Source: Rhizobium leguminosarum bv. trifolii WSM2297 (lineage in GTDB: Bacteria; Pseudomonadota; Alphaproteobacteria; Rhizobiales; Rhizobiaceae). From it: a DNA stretch of 64,000 bases. Position numbers and translations under genes: made by a program. Shown here in pieces: positions 25,545 through 34,707 of the stretch. The notes beneath the pieces were generated by a model that did no database searches, was not told the DNA's origin, and saw nothing but the letters and a program-made list of their open reading frames with translations. Position 1 is the first letter of the stretch. Each line of letters starts with the position of its first letter. The stretch covers positions 620,001 through 684,000 of the forward strand of contig NZ_JH719393.1 in assembly GCF_000271845.1 (NCBI RefSeq), in the 5' to 3' direction.

Positions 25545-26567
25545 TTGACCAGTTCCAACCTTTCTTCATCGCTGAAACTGCTAGGGTGGTCTGAATTCTT
25601 CGCGGATCAGGTCCAAACCGGCGAAGCACACCTCGTCCCCAGACGGATCGCATCAGTTCACCGGGCGCGCATCGAGGCGATCGATGTCACGGGGCCCGTC
25701 GGACTGACGCTTCCAGCCAACTCCAACAGTGCTGACTACGCGGTGGGCGACTGGGTTCTTGTGGATCCGCTTACCGACATGCTTGTCGGCCGTCTCGAGC
25801 GAAAAAGCGTCTTTCAACGACGCTCGGAAGGCGGACGTGGCCATCAACTTCTTGCCGCCAACGTCGATTCCCTACTCATTGTGACCTCGTGCAACGCAGA
25901 TTTCAATCTTGCTCGGCTGGAACGCTACCTGATCATGGCCAACCAAGCCGGTAGCAACCCGGTGATCGTACTGACGAAGGCTGACACCGCCGACGATGCT
26001 GGCGTGTTCCAGGCGCAAGCCGAGACTCTGCAGCGTGACTTGCCTGTCATCGCCGTGAACGGGCGCTCCGCGGACGCCGTTGCCCTGTTGAGGCCCTGGT
26101 GCGGTGTTGGCCAGACGGTTGCGCTGGTGGGATCCTCCGGTGTCGGAAAATCGACACTGGTAAACACCATGACTGGGCCTGAATCTGACACAAAGCAGAA
26201 AACCGGGACTATCCGCGAATACGACGCGCAGGGTCGACACACTACTACGGCGCGATCGCTGCATGCTATTTCAGGCGGCGGCTGGGTCATAGATACCCCG
26301 GGAATAAGAACGCTCTACCTAAGTGATGTCACCAACGGTATAGACACTCTCTTTGCGGAAATAGCCGAACTGGCGCCGCTTTGCCGGTTTCGCGATTGTA
26401 CACATGCCCACGAACCCGGGTGCGCGGTTCAGGCCGCTGTCTCAAGCGGTGCCCTGGTCCCCGATCGCTTGGAACGTTGGCGGGCTCTCCTTCGAGAAAA
26501 TCGCGACCGAACACCGGTCTTAAGCGGGCCCCGTGGCAACAAGATCGTTCGCAAGAAGAAATATTGA
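25545..26567 (+). CDS. rsgA: Ribosome small subunit-dependent GTPase A
   Basis: This 340-residue circularly permuted GTPase assists late 30S maturation. Domain order is an OB-fold (about 40-115), then the G domain with G4 LTKAD before G1 GSSGVGKST and G3 DTPG, then a zinc motif of spacing C-x4-C-x-H-x5-C in CRFRDCTHAHEPGC. All expected elements are present. The start is TTG at 25545; no ATG fits the frame between the last upstream stop and the OB-fold. Many alphaproteobacteria carry an accessory rsgA copy in variable regions, so this may be a second copy. It is transcribed alone. Confidence 0.9.
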   Translation: MTSSNLSSSLKLLGWSEFFADQVQTGEAHLVPRRIASVHRARIEAIDVTGPVGLTLPANSNSADYAVGDWVLVDPLTDMLVGRLERKSVFQRRSEGGRGHQLLAANVDSLLIVTSCNADFNLARLERYLIMANQAGSNPVIVLTKADTADDAGVFQAQAETLQRDLPVIAVNGRSADAVALLRPWCGVGQTVALVGSSGVGKSTLVNTMTGPESDTKQKTGTIREYDAQGRHTTTARSLHAISGGGWVIDTPGIRTLYLSDVTNGIDTLFAEIAELAPLCRFRDCTHAHEPGCAVQAAVSSGALVPDRLERWRALLRENRDRTPVLSGPRGNKIVRKKKY

Positions 26568-26609
26568 AAGTTTTGAGCGTTTGAGCAGGGCCTCATCGGC
26601 GCGGGCCAC

Positions 26610-26644
26610 GATCCCCCGCCTTGATGAATTGGCTCGGCGGGATC
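26610..26644 (+). terminator. Hairpin downstream of rsgA
   Basis: GATCCCCCGCC pairs with GGCGGGATC across a 15-base loop, with one bulged base. It begins 43 bases after the rsgA stop. There is no T-run, so termination is uncertain. Confidence 0.35.
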
Positions 26645-26669
26645 ACCGCGTCAGGATTCAGTGATCGTA

Positions 26670-26906
26670 TTAGCGGTCAAGAAGAGGAACCTGAAAGCGG
26701 CCGCTTCCGCTCGTAAGGGGTATGTCTTTGAACAACCGCGATATGAGGCGCGGTCGCAATCCTTGCCTCTCATCGATGAGGAGAAATGACATCCTCTTTA
26801 TCTCGATCGTGATCACGCCTTCATTGTCATGGCGACGATAATTCCTGGAATCGATCGCAAGGAATCCGTTTTCCACCGCCCAGGCGGCTATCATATCCGC
26901 GTTCAT
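26670..26906 (-). CDS. Small hypothetical protein, 78 residues
   Basis: The minus-strand ATG at 26906 is preceded by AGGA at a workable distance; a TTG one codon earlier is also possible. The protein has a pattern seen in small rhizobial proteins (DMIAAWAVENGF, then VITIEIKRMSFLLIDERQ), with alternating hydrophobic strands and a basic C-terminus. No signal peptide, membrane segment or known domain was recognised. It is isolated between rsgA and the LysR gene. Moderate support only. Confidence 0.5.
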   Translation of the reverse strand: MNADMIAAWAVENGFLAIDSRNYRRHDNEGVITIEIKRMSFLLIDERQGLRPRLISRLFKDIPLTSGSGRFQVPLLDR

Positions 26907-27235
26907 CAAGGTCCTGCTTTAGGAGATGTGGACGTGCTTCTCTCGCTGTCCCGCTCATGCAAATCGCTTTGCAGTCCTACGGATACCGCAACTGAAACGC
27001 TCTAATCCAACCAAATCCGTGCAAGATCAAAGTTCCCGCTCAGGTGTTGCGAGAAAGACTCGCAGCACTCGGTACGAGTCCGACGTGGCCCCGCCGTTTC
27101 GTGCTGTTGGAGGGAATCGAACCAATGATCCTGTTGTTGCTATTTCGATCCTCCCTCCGCAATGCGCTTCGATTTCACGCAGAGCGGCCGCTCCGCAGCC
27201 TGTCCCCTTGAGAAGCCAATCCAACAGCAATTTCT

Positions 27236-28162
27236 CTAGCCCATTTGTGGCGTTGGCACGGGACGTTCAGCCGCGTCTATGGACCGCCCGGCGAGGAGCG
27301 GAGCATACGCGGCGAGCCGGTAGGAAATGAACTCTGTGAAAAGCCGCACGCGCTTCGTCTTGCGTGTCTCCCCCTGCGTGAGAAGCCAGATCGTCGCAGG
27401 TGATTTCAAATCGATGCCCGGGACTTTCGCCAGCAGGTGATCGGCATCTCCGACGAAACAGGGCAGTTTGGTCATGCCTATCCCTTGCCTTGCCGCATCG
27501 ATCTGCGCATCGGCGTCCGGCGTCCTGAACGGAACCCCTGTAGCGCGAACCTCCCCTTGGTCGACCCAGTCCGGAAGAGCCTGACCGCCGATGACGATGG
27601 GCCGGATTGGATCCGGCGCACCCGCACGCCACGCCGCCAGTCTATCGCGGGACATATAAACACCCGCAAGCAGATCCGGACCTTTCAGGCCATGAAGATT
27701 GAGCGGCAGGGTCTTGCGATTGGAGACCATCCGGATCGCCACATCCGCCTCCCGGTTGGTCAGATTCACGACCTCGCCGGTCGATACGATCTCCATCTCG
27801 ATGTCCGGATGCAGACGGGCAAAATCGGCGATATCCGGCATGAGCAGGTGTGTCGCAAGGAACGGGGGCAGCGTCACCCGCAGAAGCCCGCGTACGCTCT
27901 GATCGCGCCCGAGGACGCGCGTCTCCAGTTGGTGCGACGAGGCTTCCATCTGGTTCGCGAACTCCAGAACCTCCTCGCCCGCGGCCGTCAGGCGGTAGCC
28001 CGAAGGTAGCTTTTCGAACATCTGCGCCCCGAGGCGATCCTCGAGCTGGGCAATGCGCCGCAGCACGGTCGCGTGGTTCACGGCCAGACGTTTAGCGGCA
28101 GCCCGCACTGAGCCGCCACGCGCGGCGGCAAGAAAGTAGCGAACGTCATCCCAGTCGATCAT
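27236..28162 (-). CDS. LysR family transcriptional regulator
   Basis: This 308-residue regulator has HTH MIDWDDVRYFLAAARGGSVR then AAAKRLAVNHATVLRRI, and a LysR substrate domain. The MIDWDD start places it with the regulators that usually control a divergent short-chain dehydrogenase or oxidoreductase gene. It starts on the minus strand 218 bases from the SDR gene at 28381, which heads a five-gene operon. GGGAATGG precedes the ATG. Effector unknown; probably a redox-active or aromatic compound. Confidence 0.92.
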   Translation of the reverse strand: MIDWDDVRYFLAAARGGSVRAAAKRLAVNHATVLRRIAQLEDRLGAQMFEKLPSGYRLTAAGEEVLEFANQMEASSHQLETRVLGRDQSVRGLLRVTLPPFLATHLLMPDIADFARLHPDIEMEIVSTGEVVNLTNREADVAIRMVSNRKTLPLNLHGLKGPDLLAGVYMSRDRLAAWRAGAPDPIRPIVIGGQALPDWVDQGEVRATGVPFRTPDADAQIDAARQGIGMTKLPCFVGDADHLLAKVPGIDLKSPATIWLLTQGETRKTKRVRLFTEFISYRLAAYAPLLAGRSIDAAERPVPTPQMG

Positions 28163-28380
28163 GGTCCATTCCCGCGCCGCATGGGGCGGCTTCCGAAGAC
28201 CAGGCTACCATGGATCGCGCGCGATCGTCGCTGCGTTCAATCACGTAGGTGGATCGTTTTCGCACCACGGATACGCGCGATTGCGCACTCACCGCCTGGC
28301 GCCGGCGAACCCATATCGAGGCTATCGGAGGGTGTCTCCGCAAAGCGATGACCCGAGACGCGACACAAGGAATGCATGAC

Positions 28381-29115
28381 ATGACCAGACTGAATGGAAA
28401 GACCGCCGTGATCACGGGCGGCGCCACCGGTATCGGCCTCGCCGCTGCAAGGCGCTTCATCGAGGAGGGTGCCTTCGTCTTCATCTACGGCCGTCGGCAG
28501 CAAGCACTCGATGCGGCTGTGGCCGAGCTCGGCCCCAACGCCCGCGCGGTGAAGGGCTCGGTCTCAGATGAGGACGACCTTGATCGGCTCTACGCGGCGG
28601 TGAATGCCGAGCGCGGAACGCTTGACGTCATCTTCGCCAATGCCGGGGCCGGGAGCCCGCTTCCTCTCGGCCAGATCACCGCTAAGCATATCCAAGATAC
28701 TTTCGACACCAATGTGAAGGGCACGATCTTCACAGTCCAGAAGGCGTTGCCGCTGATGGGTCCAGGCGGTTCGATCATCCTCACCGGATCGAGCGCCGGC
28801 ACCACGGGTGCCGCCGGTTTCACCGCCTACAGCGCCAGCAAGGCGGCAGTGCGCAATCTCGCGCGCACCTGGGCGGAGGACCTGAAGGGCACAGGCATCC
28901 GGGTCAACGTGCTGTCGCCCGGCGCGACGGCGACAGAACTTGCAAAGGAAGCGCTCGGAGAGGACGGCCAGAAGGCCTACGGCGCGATGACTCCGCTCCA
29001 GCGCATGGCAGATCCGGCGGAGATCGCGGCGGCTGCCGCCTTCCTCGCGTCGGACGACAGCAGCTTCATGACCGCCAGCGAAGTCGCCGTCGATGGCGGC
29101 CTGGCCCAACTCTGA
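28381..29115 (+). CDS. Short-chain dehydrogenase/reductase
   Basis: This 244-residue classical SDR has nucleotide motif TGGATGIG (residues 12-19), NAG near 86-88, catalytic Ser in ILTGSSAG and YSASK with Tyr and Lys. The GRR after the second strand suggests NADP(H) preference. I start at 28381 because AAGGAA lies 8 bases upstream; two earlier in-frame ATGs are badly spaced. It is the first gene of an operon running to 31753, opposite the LysR gene. Substrate unknown. Confidence 0.88.
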   Translation: MTRLNGKTAVITGGATGIGLAAARRFIEEGAFVFIYGRRQQALDAAVAELGPNARAVKGSVSDEDDLDRLYAAVNAERGTLDVIFANAGAGSPLPLGQITAKHIQDTFDTNVKGTIFTVQKALPLMGPGGSIILTGSSAGTTGAAGFTAYSASKAAVRNLARTWAEDLKGTGIRVNVLSPGATATELAKEALGEDGQKAYGAMTPLQRMADPAEIAAAAAFLASDDSSFMTASEVAVDGGLAQL

Positions 29116-29165
29116 CCCCGGCACGGCTCCGTGCCTAGCTCACACACAACGAAGGACAAAATATT

Positions 29166-29918
29166 ATGAAACCACTCGAAGGTAAAATCGCCGTCATCAC
29201 GGGCGGAAGCAGCGGGATTGGCTTGGCCACAGCCAAGCGTTTCGTGGAAGAAAGTGCGCAGGTCGTGATCATTGGGCGACGCGAGAAAGTCTTACAAGAG
29301 GCCGCGGCCCTTATCGGGAAAAACGTGACAACAGTAGTGGGCGACGTCTCGCGCCTGGAAGACCTGGACCGGCTCTATGCCACCGTGAAGGAGAAACATG
29401 GTCACATCGACATTCTCTTCGCAAACGCGGGTGCAGGCACGGTCGCGCCGCTCGCGGCAGCGACTGAGGCCCATTTTGACCAGACCTTCGATGTGAACGT
29501 GAAGGGTCTGTTCTTTACGGTGCAGAAGGCCCTTCCTCTCTTCAAGGACGGCGGTTCGATCATTCTGAACTCGTCGGTCTCGAATGTGATGGGGCTGCCA
29601 GCGTTCAGCGCCTACGCAGCAAGCAAGGCGGCTGTTCGCAGCTTCTCGCGGTCCTGGACCCAGGAGCTGAAGGATCGCAATATCCGCGTCAACACGATGA
29701 GCCCCGGCGCGATCGAGACTCCCGCCTTGGCGACAACGACCGGCCTCACCGCTGAGCAAGCCGAGGAGGCGGTCGCCCAGTTTGCGTCACAGATCCCAAT
29801 GGGCCGCAGGGGCAAGCCAGAGGAAATCGCAGCTGCACTCACGTTCCTTGCCTCCGATGAAAGCTCCTACGTCACCGGTATAGATCTCGCCGTCGATGGT
29901 GGTTGGGCGCAGGTCTGA
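29166..29918 (+). CDS. Short-chain dehydrogenase/reductase
   Basis: This 250-residue classical SDR is a clear paralogue of the preceding gene, with TGGSSGIG (12-19), NAGAG, the Ser of ILNSSVSN and YAASK. The leader GAAGGACAAAATATT precedes ATG 29166. The GRR after strand two again suggests NADP(H). The tandem pair probably arose by duplication; they may form a hetero-oligomer or act on successive carbonyl groups. The C-terminal VDGGWAQV matches that of the first SDR. Confidence 0.9.
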   Translation: MKPLEGKIAVITGGSSGIGLATAKRFVEESAQVVIIGRREKVLQEAAALIGKNVTTVVGDVSRLEDLDRLYATVKEKHGHIDILFANAGAGTVAPLAAATEAHFDQTFDVNVKGLFFTVQKALPLFKDGGSIILNSSVSNVMGLPAFSAYAASKAAVRSFSRSWTQELKDRNIRVNTMSPGAIETPALATTTGLTAEQAEEAVAQFASQIPMGRRGKPEEIAAALTFLASDESSYVTGIDLAVDGGWAQV

Positions 29919-29949
29919 ACCGGCGCCAACACAGGATCGGAGAAGCATT

Positions 29950-30552
29950 ATGAGCTATGCAATTATTGGCTTAGGCAATATCGGCCGAGCTTTGGCCAAA
30001 GCGTTTTCCCGCAAGGGCATCGAAGTATCTGTCGCAACCAGGCGGGACCCGGAAAGCTTTGCAGCTGATGCGGCCGCGATCGGGCCCAAGGTCATAGCCA
30101 AAACCCTGGCGGAGGCCGTCAAGGCGGACGTCATCTTTTTGGCTGTCCGCTTCGAGGCGCACCCGGATGTCGCAAGGGCGCTCTCCAACTGGGATGGCAA
30201 GATCATCATCGATGTGACCAATGCCTACGGCGTGCCCCCTGAGGAGCTGGGAGAACAGCCTTCTTCCAAGGCCGTCGCGCAAGCCTTTTCTGGCGCAAGG
30301 CTGGTCAAGGGCTTCAACCATTTGATCGCCGCCTCCCTTGCCCAAGATCCAGCCGCGCATGGCGGCAGGCGAGTTGTGTTCCTGGCGAGCGACGACGACG
30401 CTGCCGCAGACGAGATTGGCGCGCTCGCGGAAAATCTCGGCTTCGCGCCGATCAAGCTTGGCGGGCTGTCGGAGGGCGGCCTGCTGGTCCAGGCGCGCGG
30501 AAAGAGCTGGGGTCATCTGATCTTCAAGAATCTGGTCAAGTTCGACGGATAA
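29950..30552 (+). CDS. NAD(P)-binding protein, F420-reductase-like
   Basis: This 200-residue Rossmann protein has MSYAIIGLGNIGRALAKAF at the N-terminus and a CATRRDPESF second-strand region, resembling NADPH-dependent F420 reductase-like or 6-phosphogluconate-type NAD-binding domains. Rhizobia do not normally make F420, so the acceptor is probably another flavin or quinone. The start at 29950 follows GGAG; earlier frames overlap the SDR gene. It is the third gene of the LysR-linked operon. Confidence 0.85.
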   Translation: MSYAIIGLGNIGRALAKAFSRKGIEVSVATRRDPESFAADAAAIGPKVIAKTLAEAVKADVIFLAVRFEAHPDVARALSNWDGKIIIDVTNAYGVPPEELGEQPSSKAVAQAFSGARLVKGFNHLIAASLAQDPAAHGGRRVVFLASDDDAAADEIGALAENLGFAPIKLGGLSEGGLLVQARGKSWGHLIFKNLVKFDG

Positions 30553-30601
30553 AACGACAGCCCCGCCGACAGGACCACGATGTACGGATGGAGACGTTCC
30601 C

Positions 30602-31015
30602 ATGAGTATTGAAAAAAACATCCAGACCGTGAAGGACTTCTTCACTGCGATCGGCCGGGGCGACAAGGAGGCTCTGCTGGCGCTGGTCGCGGAAGATTTC
30701 GAGTGGATCATTCCGGGCAAGGACTGGCCGCTGGCCGGCACCTACCGGGGGCACGCGGGGCTGGCAGATTTGCTGGAGACGGCATCCAGGTCGATGGAAA
30801 CCTCCACGGAGCCCCGGGAGTTTGTCGCACAAGGAGACCGGGTTCTCGTCGTCGGCTTCGCCAGCGGGAAGGTCAAAATCACGAACAAGCCGTTCGAGGA
30901 CGACTGGATCTTTTCCATCACGGTCCGGGACGGCAGACTGGCCAGCATCCGGGAATATGTCGACACGCAAGCGCTGGCCCGGGCCTCGCAGATGGACGCT
31001 TCCGGGCCCACGTAG
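30602..31015 (+). CDS. NTF2-like (SnoaL-type) protein
   Basis: This 137-residue single NTF2/SnoaL fold begins with helix SIEKNIQTVKDFFTAIGRGD and continues into the curved sheet (FEWIIPG, LAGTYRGHAG). Such proteins are small cyclases, isomerases or stress-linked ligand binders. GAGACGTTCCC precedes the ATG at a moderate distance. Fourth gene of the operon; the function is not predictable from the sequence alone. Confidence 0.85.
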   Translation: MSIEKNIQTVKDFFTAIGRGDKEALLALVAEDFEWIIPGKDWPLAGTYRGHAGLADLLETASRSMETSTEPREFVAQGDRVLVVGFASGKVKITNKPFEDDWIFSITVRDGRLASIREYVDTQALARASQMDASGPT

Positions 31016-31120
31016 CGCAAGTCTTCTGCAACCATCAGCTTTCGCCGAAGGTGAATGAGCCGCGGATCGCCGTCTCGCGTGCCGCGCGCTCGTCAAATAC
31101 CCAACCGTAAAGGAGATCCG

Positions 31121-31753
31121 ATGTACGACCAATCCAAACTATCCGAGTTAATCCGGTTCGCACGCATTGATGCGGGTGCCACCGTCATCGACGTTTACCC
31201 AGGCGACGGCGACTGGACGCGCCTGTTCTCCGACATCGTCGGACCCGAAGGTCAAGTCACCAGCTTCGTGCCGGCCGAAGTCGCGCACTTCAAGAACGAT
31301 CCGGTCGGCCTCATGCGAACGCTCGCGCAAGAGCCAGGCCTGGAAAACGTCGAAGCCGTCTCAGCGGACCTCGTGGCAATGCCGGACGTCACTCAGCCAG
31401 CTGATGTCCTGTGGCTGCACCTGTTCTACCACGATCTCCACACCGCGCTGATGCGGGCCAAGGGCGCGACGGCGGCCGACTTCAATCGAGCTGTCTACGA
31501 GCGGCTGAAGCCCGGTGGATTCTACGTCATCGTCGATCACGCCGCCGCCGCCGGAGCCGGCACAGGTGATGCCCAGTCACTGCATCGCATCGACCCTGCC
31601 TCCGTGCGCGAGGAGGTAGAGGATGCCGGCTTCGTACTGGATGGGGAAAGCACCCTGCTCGCGAACAGGAACGATCCACACGCGATCAAGGTCTTTGATC
31701 CCTTAATCAAGGGCGAGACCGATCGCTTCGCATATCGGTTTGTGAAGCCCTGA
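31121..31753 (+). CDS. Class I SAM-dependent methyltransferase
   Basis: This 210-residue methyltransferase-like protein has motif I as VIDVYPGDGDWTRLFSDIVG, where the usual E/DxGxGxG is changed to YPGDGDW, a variant seen in a predicted methyltransferase family. Later, ERLKPGGFYVIVDHAAAAG is the typical post-motif III strand. The start at 31121 has the strong AAGGAGATCCG leader; the earlier in-frame ATG at 31055 is rejected. It is the last gene of the LysR-linked operon. Confidence 0.84.
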   Translation: MYDQSKLSELIRFARIDAGATVIDVYPGDGDWTRLFSDIVGPEGQVTSFVPAEVAHFKNDPVGLMRTLAQEPGLENVEAVSADLVAMPDVTQPADVLWLHLFYHDLHTALMRAKGATAADFNRAVYERLKPGGFYVIVDHAAAAGAGTGDAQSLHRIDPASVREEVEDAGFVLDGESTLLANRNDPHAIKVFDPLIKGETDRFAYRFVKP

Positions 31754-32108
31754 AGCTCAAGTCGACCACCCGAGGACGTCGGGATACTGCTCAACTGCGC
31801 CAGTCTGCGGCAACGTTTGCGTTCGGAACTCGCTGGAGAGCCTGCAAAGGTCAAGCTTGGGGGCGCGAAAGAGACCTCGGCCTAAAGCCGCATTCGGGCC
31901 CTTCGCGGCCGTTCGAGGTCGATTCGAGAAACGCGCGACATGTTTTCACCGCGTCGTGTCCGCTTTTGCAGCAACGGCGACCGGTGGCTCGATGACCGCT
32001 AGGAGCCCGATGCCGCCATGACGAGGTCCGCCCGAAGCAGACATTCCCAAGCCTATTTGCCGCTTGAGCATCGATCACTATGGCCACCAAGCACTGAATG
32101 ACGCTGTT
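31754..32108. other. Gap without a supported gene
   Basis: 355 bases between the methyltransferase and the glyoxalase remnant. Only short frames of unlike-gene composition occur. No terminator with a T-run, repeat or RNA gene was recognised. Confidence 0.5.
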
Positions 32109-32484
32109 TCATCTCGTCGGCTGAGACCGCGCGGTCAATTTATTTCCGTCAGGATCGCGAAGGTATGCGACAAATGACCCGTTCGGACGCTCTGCGGGCG
32201 GGCTCTCGATTGCCGTGCCGCCATGCGCTGTACCGGCGGCATGCCACGCGAGAACATGGTCGCGGCTCGCGACGGCTATACCGATAGTCCCGCCGTTAGC
32301 CGCGGTTGCAGGTTTGCCGTCGATCGGTTGGGTAATCATCAGCCGACCGCCGTCGTGGGCATAGATCAGCCTGCCTCGCGCATCCATCTCGCCGAGATTG
32401 CCCCCCCAATGCAGCGAATGTGGCGTCGTAGAAGCTTCTGGCTCGCTCCAAATCGTTGCTTCCAATCATGACGTGAGTGAACAT
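32109..32484 (-). pseudogene. Glyoxalase/VOC-family protein with a poly-G frameshift
   Basis: The minus strand from 32484 starts a VOC protein (MFTHVMIGSNDLERARSFYD, ATFAALGG). It continues one frame over from about 32400 (GEMDARGRLIYAHDGGRLM to YLRDPDGNKLTA, stop at 32109). The joint is a run of seven C on the plus strand (32401-32407), where six would keep the frame. Joined, the product is about 125 residues, a normal length for this dioxygenase/glyoxalase superfamily. A genuine mutation, slipped-strand phase variation or a sequencing error in the homopolymer are all possible. Confidence 0.75.
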
Positions 32485-32526
32485 GCTTCATCTCCAGAAA
32501 AATACCCAATGGATCCCACCAAGGCT

Positions 32527-32784
32527 AACCTAATCTAGCTATGGGGCAGCAGCAAAACTCACGATTAAAGTCGCACTTGTTTTCCGGACTTTTGCACATC
32601 GCAGACTAGGGCGCTTCGCGCCGGCCGCAATGTCCCGCATTGGCGCAAACCTGTCGTTGAGATCGCAGCAAGTTTCAGCGCGGGACGCGGGAGCGGATGC
32701 GTGGTCTTGCGCGGACTCGAACTCCAGGCACCATATTTGTCTTCACATTTATAAATTAAATCAACTCTTCGAATAGCAGAATAC
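32527..32784. other. Gap without a supported gene
   Basis: An A+T-richer stretch near 32750-32770 lies downstream of the nucleotidyltransferase gene. Nothing else was recognised. Confidence 0.4.
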
Positions 32785-33861
32785 CTATTCCTCAAACGGG
32801 AGCTCGATGTCTTCACGGTTTTTCTTTGCCCCCTCGATCAGGACCGTGTTGAACCGCTCGGCATCTTGAGCCGGCAGCATTCCCGCCCCGGTTCGAATAC
32901 CTTCTTGCCACGCAGGTCCGCGCTCCCATGCTTCCTTGTAGACGAGCGCCAAGTCGGCAGATCGCCTTGTCTGCTGCAAGGCTTCAAAGAGCAGCGCAGC
33001 TTGACGAACATCCTTCTCTCGCTTCGCGGACTCCTGCCCGTCGGTGTGTCGGCGGCTGGCGACTATGAGCTTGTGGACCGCATACCGCGATGGATCAGGG
33101 ACGACGACTGGGACACCGCTTCGGTGAAGCAGCATTGTCCTGACGGGTTCCCTTATGAGGAAGTCGAGAAAGCGTAGTGGATCGGCGCTGGCACCACCAA
33201 GGGCGGGCATCTTCGCCGGCTGGTCAATGTAGTCATCCGAACCACGGTTCGACGTCAGGAATTCAACCCTGTAGCCGTCGGCATTCTGAAACGCCGACGA
33301 GGCCGCGGATCCCGATCGATGTGGAACTGGCCGGAAGCTGGCGTCGACGCCCTGCAGCAGCTCAATGATCGGAGGCAGACTGTCTTCAACCTCTCGACTG
33401 ATGGCATAGTCCTGGGCGATGTCCGCATCCCCCGTCAGGATAGCAGCCATGGGAAGGCGGACGCCCAGAAGTCCTGAATAGCACTGAAAGGCAACCGTGC
33501 CGATCAGAACACCCCGTAGCCGAAAAAGACCGCCATCGGCAAGTGCCTCGACGACGTCGCCAGACATGGCGTCAGGGGCGATCATCCCGCCTTCGCGGGT
33601 CAGGGTATTTACCAAGCGTCTGCGAGCGCGTAGATCGTCCTTGTCCCGCTTATGATTAGCTACGCGCTGCGTGATATCCGGATCATCAGCAGAACCGACA
33701 TAACGACGCTTCGTACCACCATGTCCATCCGGGATGTCGAAGTACCAATATTTGCGCCCTTTAATCTTCGCCGGGGTGAACCGACCTTCCGGAGAGAAAT
33801 CGGCCGTCCAAGCGGCGTCGAGCGAGCGCTGACCTAGCTCGGCGAGCATCGTCTGATACAT
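32785..33861 (-). CDS. GSU2403-type nucleotidyltransferase-fold protein
   Basis: This protein of about 358 residues resembles the GSU2403 family with a nucleotidyltransferase fold. An N-terminal segment (KGRKYWYFDIPDG, RRYVGSAD) precedes a core in which GVLIGTVAFQCYSGLLGVRLP and LTGDADIAQDYAIS would supply the GS-like and DxD-like motifs. The C-terminus is helical and charged. The frame opens at a TTG (33909), but that lies in the middle of a 29-bp palindrome, so I prefer the ATG at 33861, with TTG 33879 as another option. The cellular role of this family is not established. It is a single gene with no partner, so a classic two-gene toxin-antitoxin reading is not supported. Confidence 0.78.
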   Translation of the reverse strand: MYQTMLAELGQRSLDAAWTADFSPEGRFTPAKIKGRKYWYFDIPDGHGGTKRRYVGSADDPDITQRVANHKRDKDDLRARRRLVNTLTREGGMIAPDAMSGDVVEALADGGLFRLRGVLIGTVAFQCYSGLLGVRLPMAAILTGDADIAQDYAISREVEDSLPPIIELLQGVDASFRPVPHRSGSAASSAFQNADGYRVEFLTSNRGSDDYIDQPAKMPALGGASADPLRFLDFLIREPVRTMLLHRSGVPVVVPDPSRYAVHKLIVASRRHTDGQESAKREKDVRQAALLFEALQQTRRSADLALVYKEAWERGPAWQEGIRTGAGMLPAQDAERFNTVLIEGAKKNREDIELPFEE

Positions 33862-33892
33862 GAGGTCGATGGACTTCAAAACCCGACTCGGT

Positions 33893-33921
33893 GTTATACT
33901 GTTTTTCAAAAACAGTATAAC
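33893..33921. promoter_or_regulatory. Perfect 29-bp palindrome upstream of the nucleotidyltransferase gene
   Basis: Arms of 14 bases, GTTATACTGTTTTT and AAAAACAGTATAAC, around a single C. It lies 32-60 bases before the preferred start of the minus-strand gene, where an operator or the promoter itself is expected. The low G+C stands out from its surroundings. Confidence 0.65.
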
Positions 33922-34707
33922 GGCCGAGAAGGTAGGTCACAAGATGCTAGCTATATCGCCTTGGTATTTGCGGGGCGCACCCAAGTTGACCAGTGTGTCT
34001 CAGCTACCGGACTGTCACGAACATCGGCGACGTCCAGACACGGGAATGATCGCGCTGCCTTGCCGTCAGGAAAAGCGGATGTTCGTGCCCATCCTGCAAT
34101 CCGAGTTCGTCAATCGGTATCTTGCCTGAGAGGTCGCGCGGCAAGGTGTGATCGGTGACGCGCTCCAACAGAAGGCGTAACTCAACACCGGCAAGATCGA
34201 TGGAGATGGAGCCCTTTCCCTCGTGCGGCATACGTAACCGGCATTGAGTGTTTGCGATTGCGACACCAAGCATTCCTCAAAAGGCTAGCTGTCTTACTAA
34301 TCGATATGCGCCACGGAGAAACTGCTATCATCGCGGCTCGTTCTCCATCTCGTCCCTTCCGTCGAAGAGCGCCGCGTCTACGATCCCTGGTTCACCGCCT
34401 TACGCCGGACCACTAAATCCGAGACTCGCGACACCTCGAGTCGCCCTCGCCGGTCGGCTACCGAGAGACCGCCTCGGAGTTCATGGGAACCGGCTGAAAT
34501 GATCAAGCTGCCCGATCGTTCCAATACCGGGCGGGGTCTCGCGCAGATGACTCCAGCATGTCCTCGGGCCTGGTTCCTGGGGCTGGACTCACCTTCAAGA
34601 ATGCCTTGAGTTCCGCCTCGCCTGCCTTGCAAGGCGATGCATCATCTGACCGAAGTGTATCCTGGGGTGGATCTCAGACTGAGTTGAAGAAAGCTTAGCC
34701 CACCGCA
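33922..34707. other. Gap without a confident gene
   Basis: 786 bases. The best candidate is a minus-strand frame at 34004-34273 (89 residues, start MLGVAIANTQCRLRMPHEGK), but its GAGGA abuts the ATG with no spacer and no family was recognised. The rest holds only short frames. The stretch may be decayed sequence. Confidence 0.4.

Noticed and set aside
27095..27130. tRNA T-arm-like stretch (GGTTCGATTCC on the minus strand)
   Set aside because: The T-stem does not pair over five bases and no anticodon or D arm was found.
33893..33921. LexA box reading of the palindrome
   Set aside because: Rhizobial LexA sites are GAAC-N7-GAAC; the CTG to CAG spacing here is eleven, not ten, and no SOS gene follows.
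34004..34273. 89-residue minus-strand frame
   Set aside because: The ribosome site abuts the ATG, no family is recognised and the surroundings look decayed; described in the gap entry instead.
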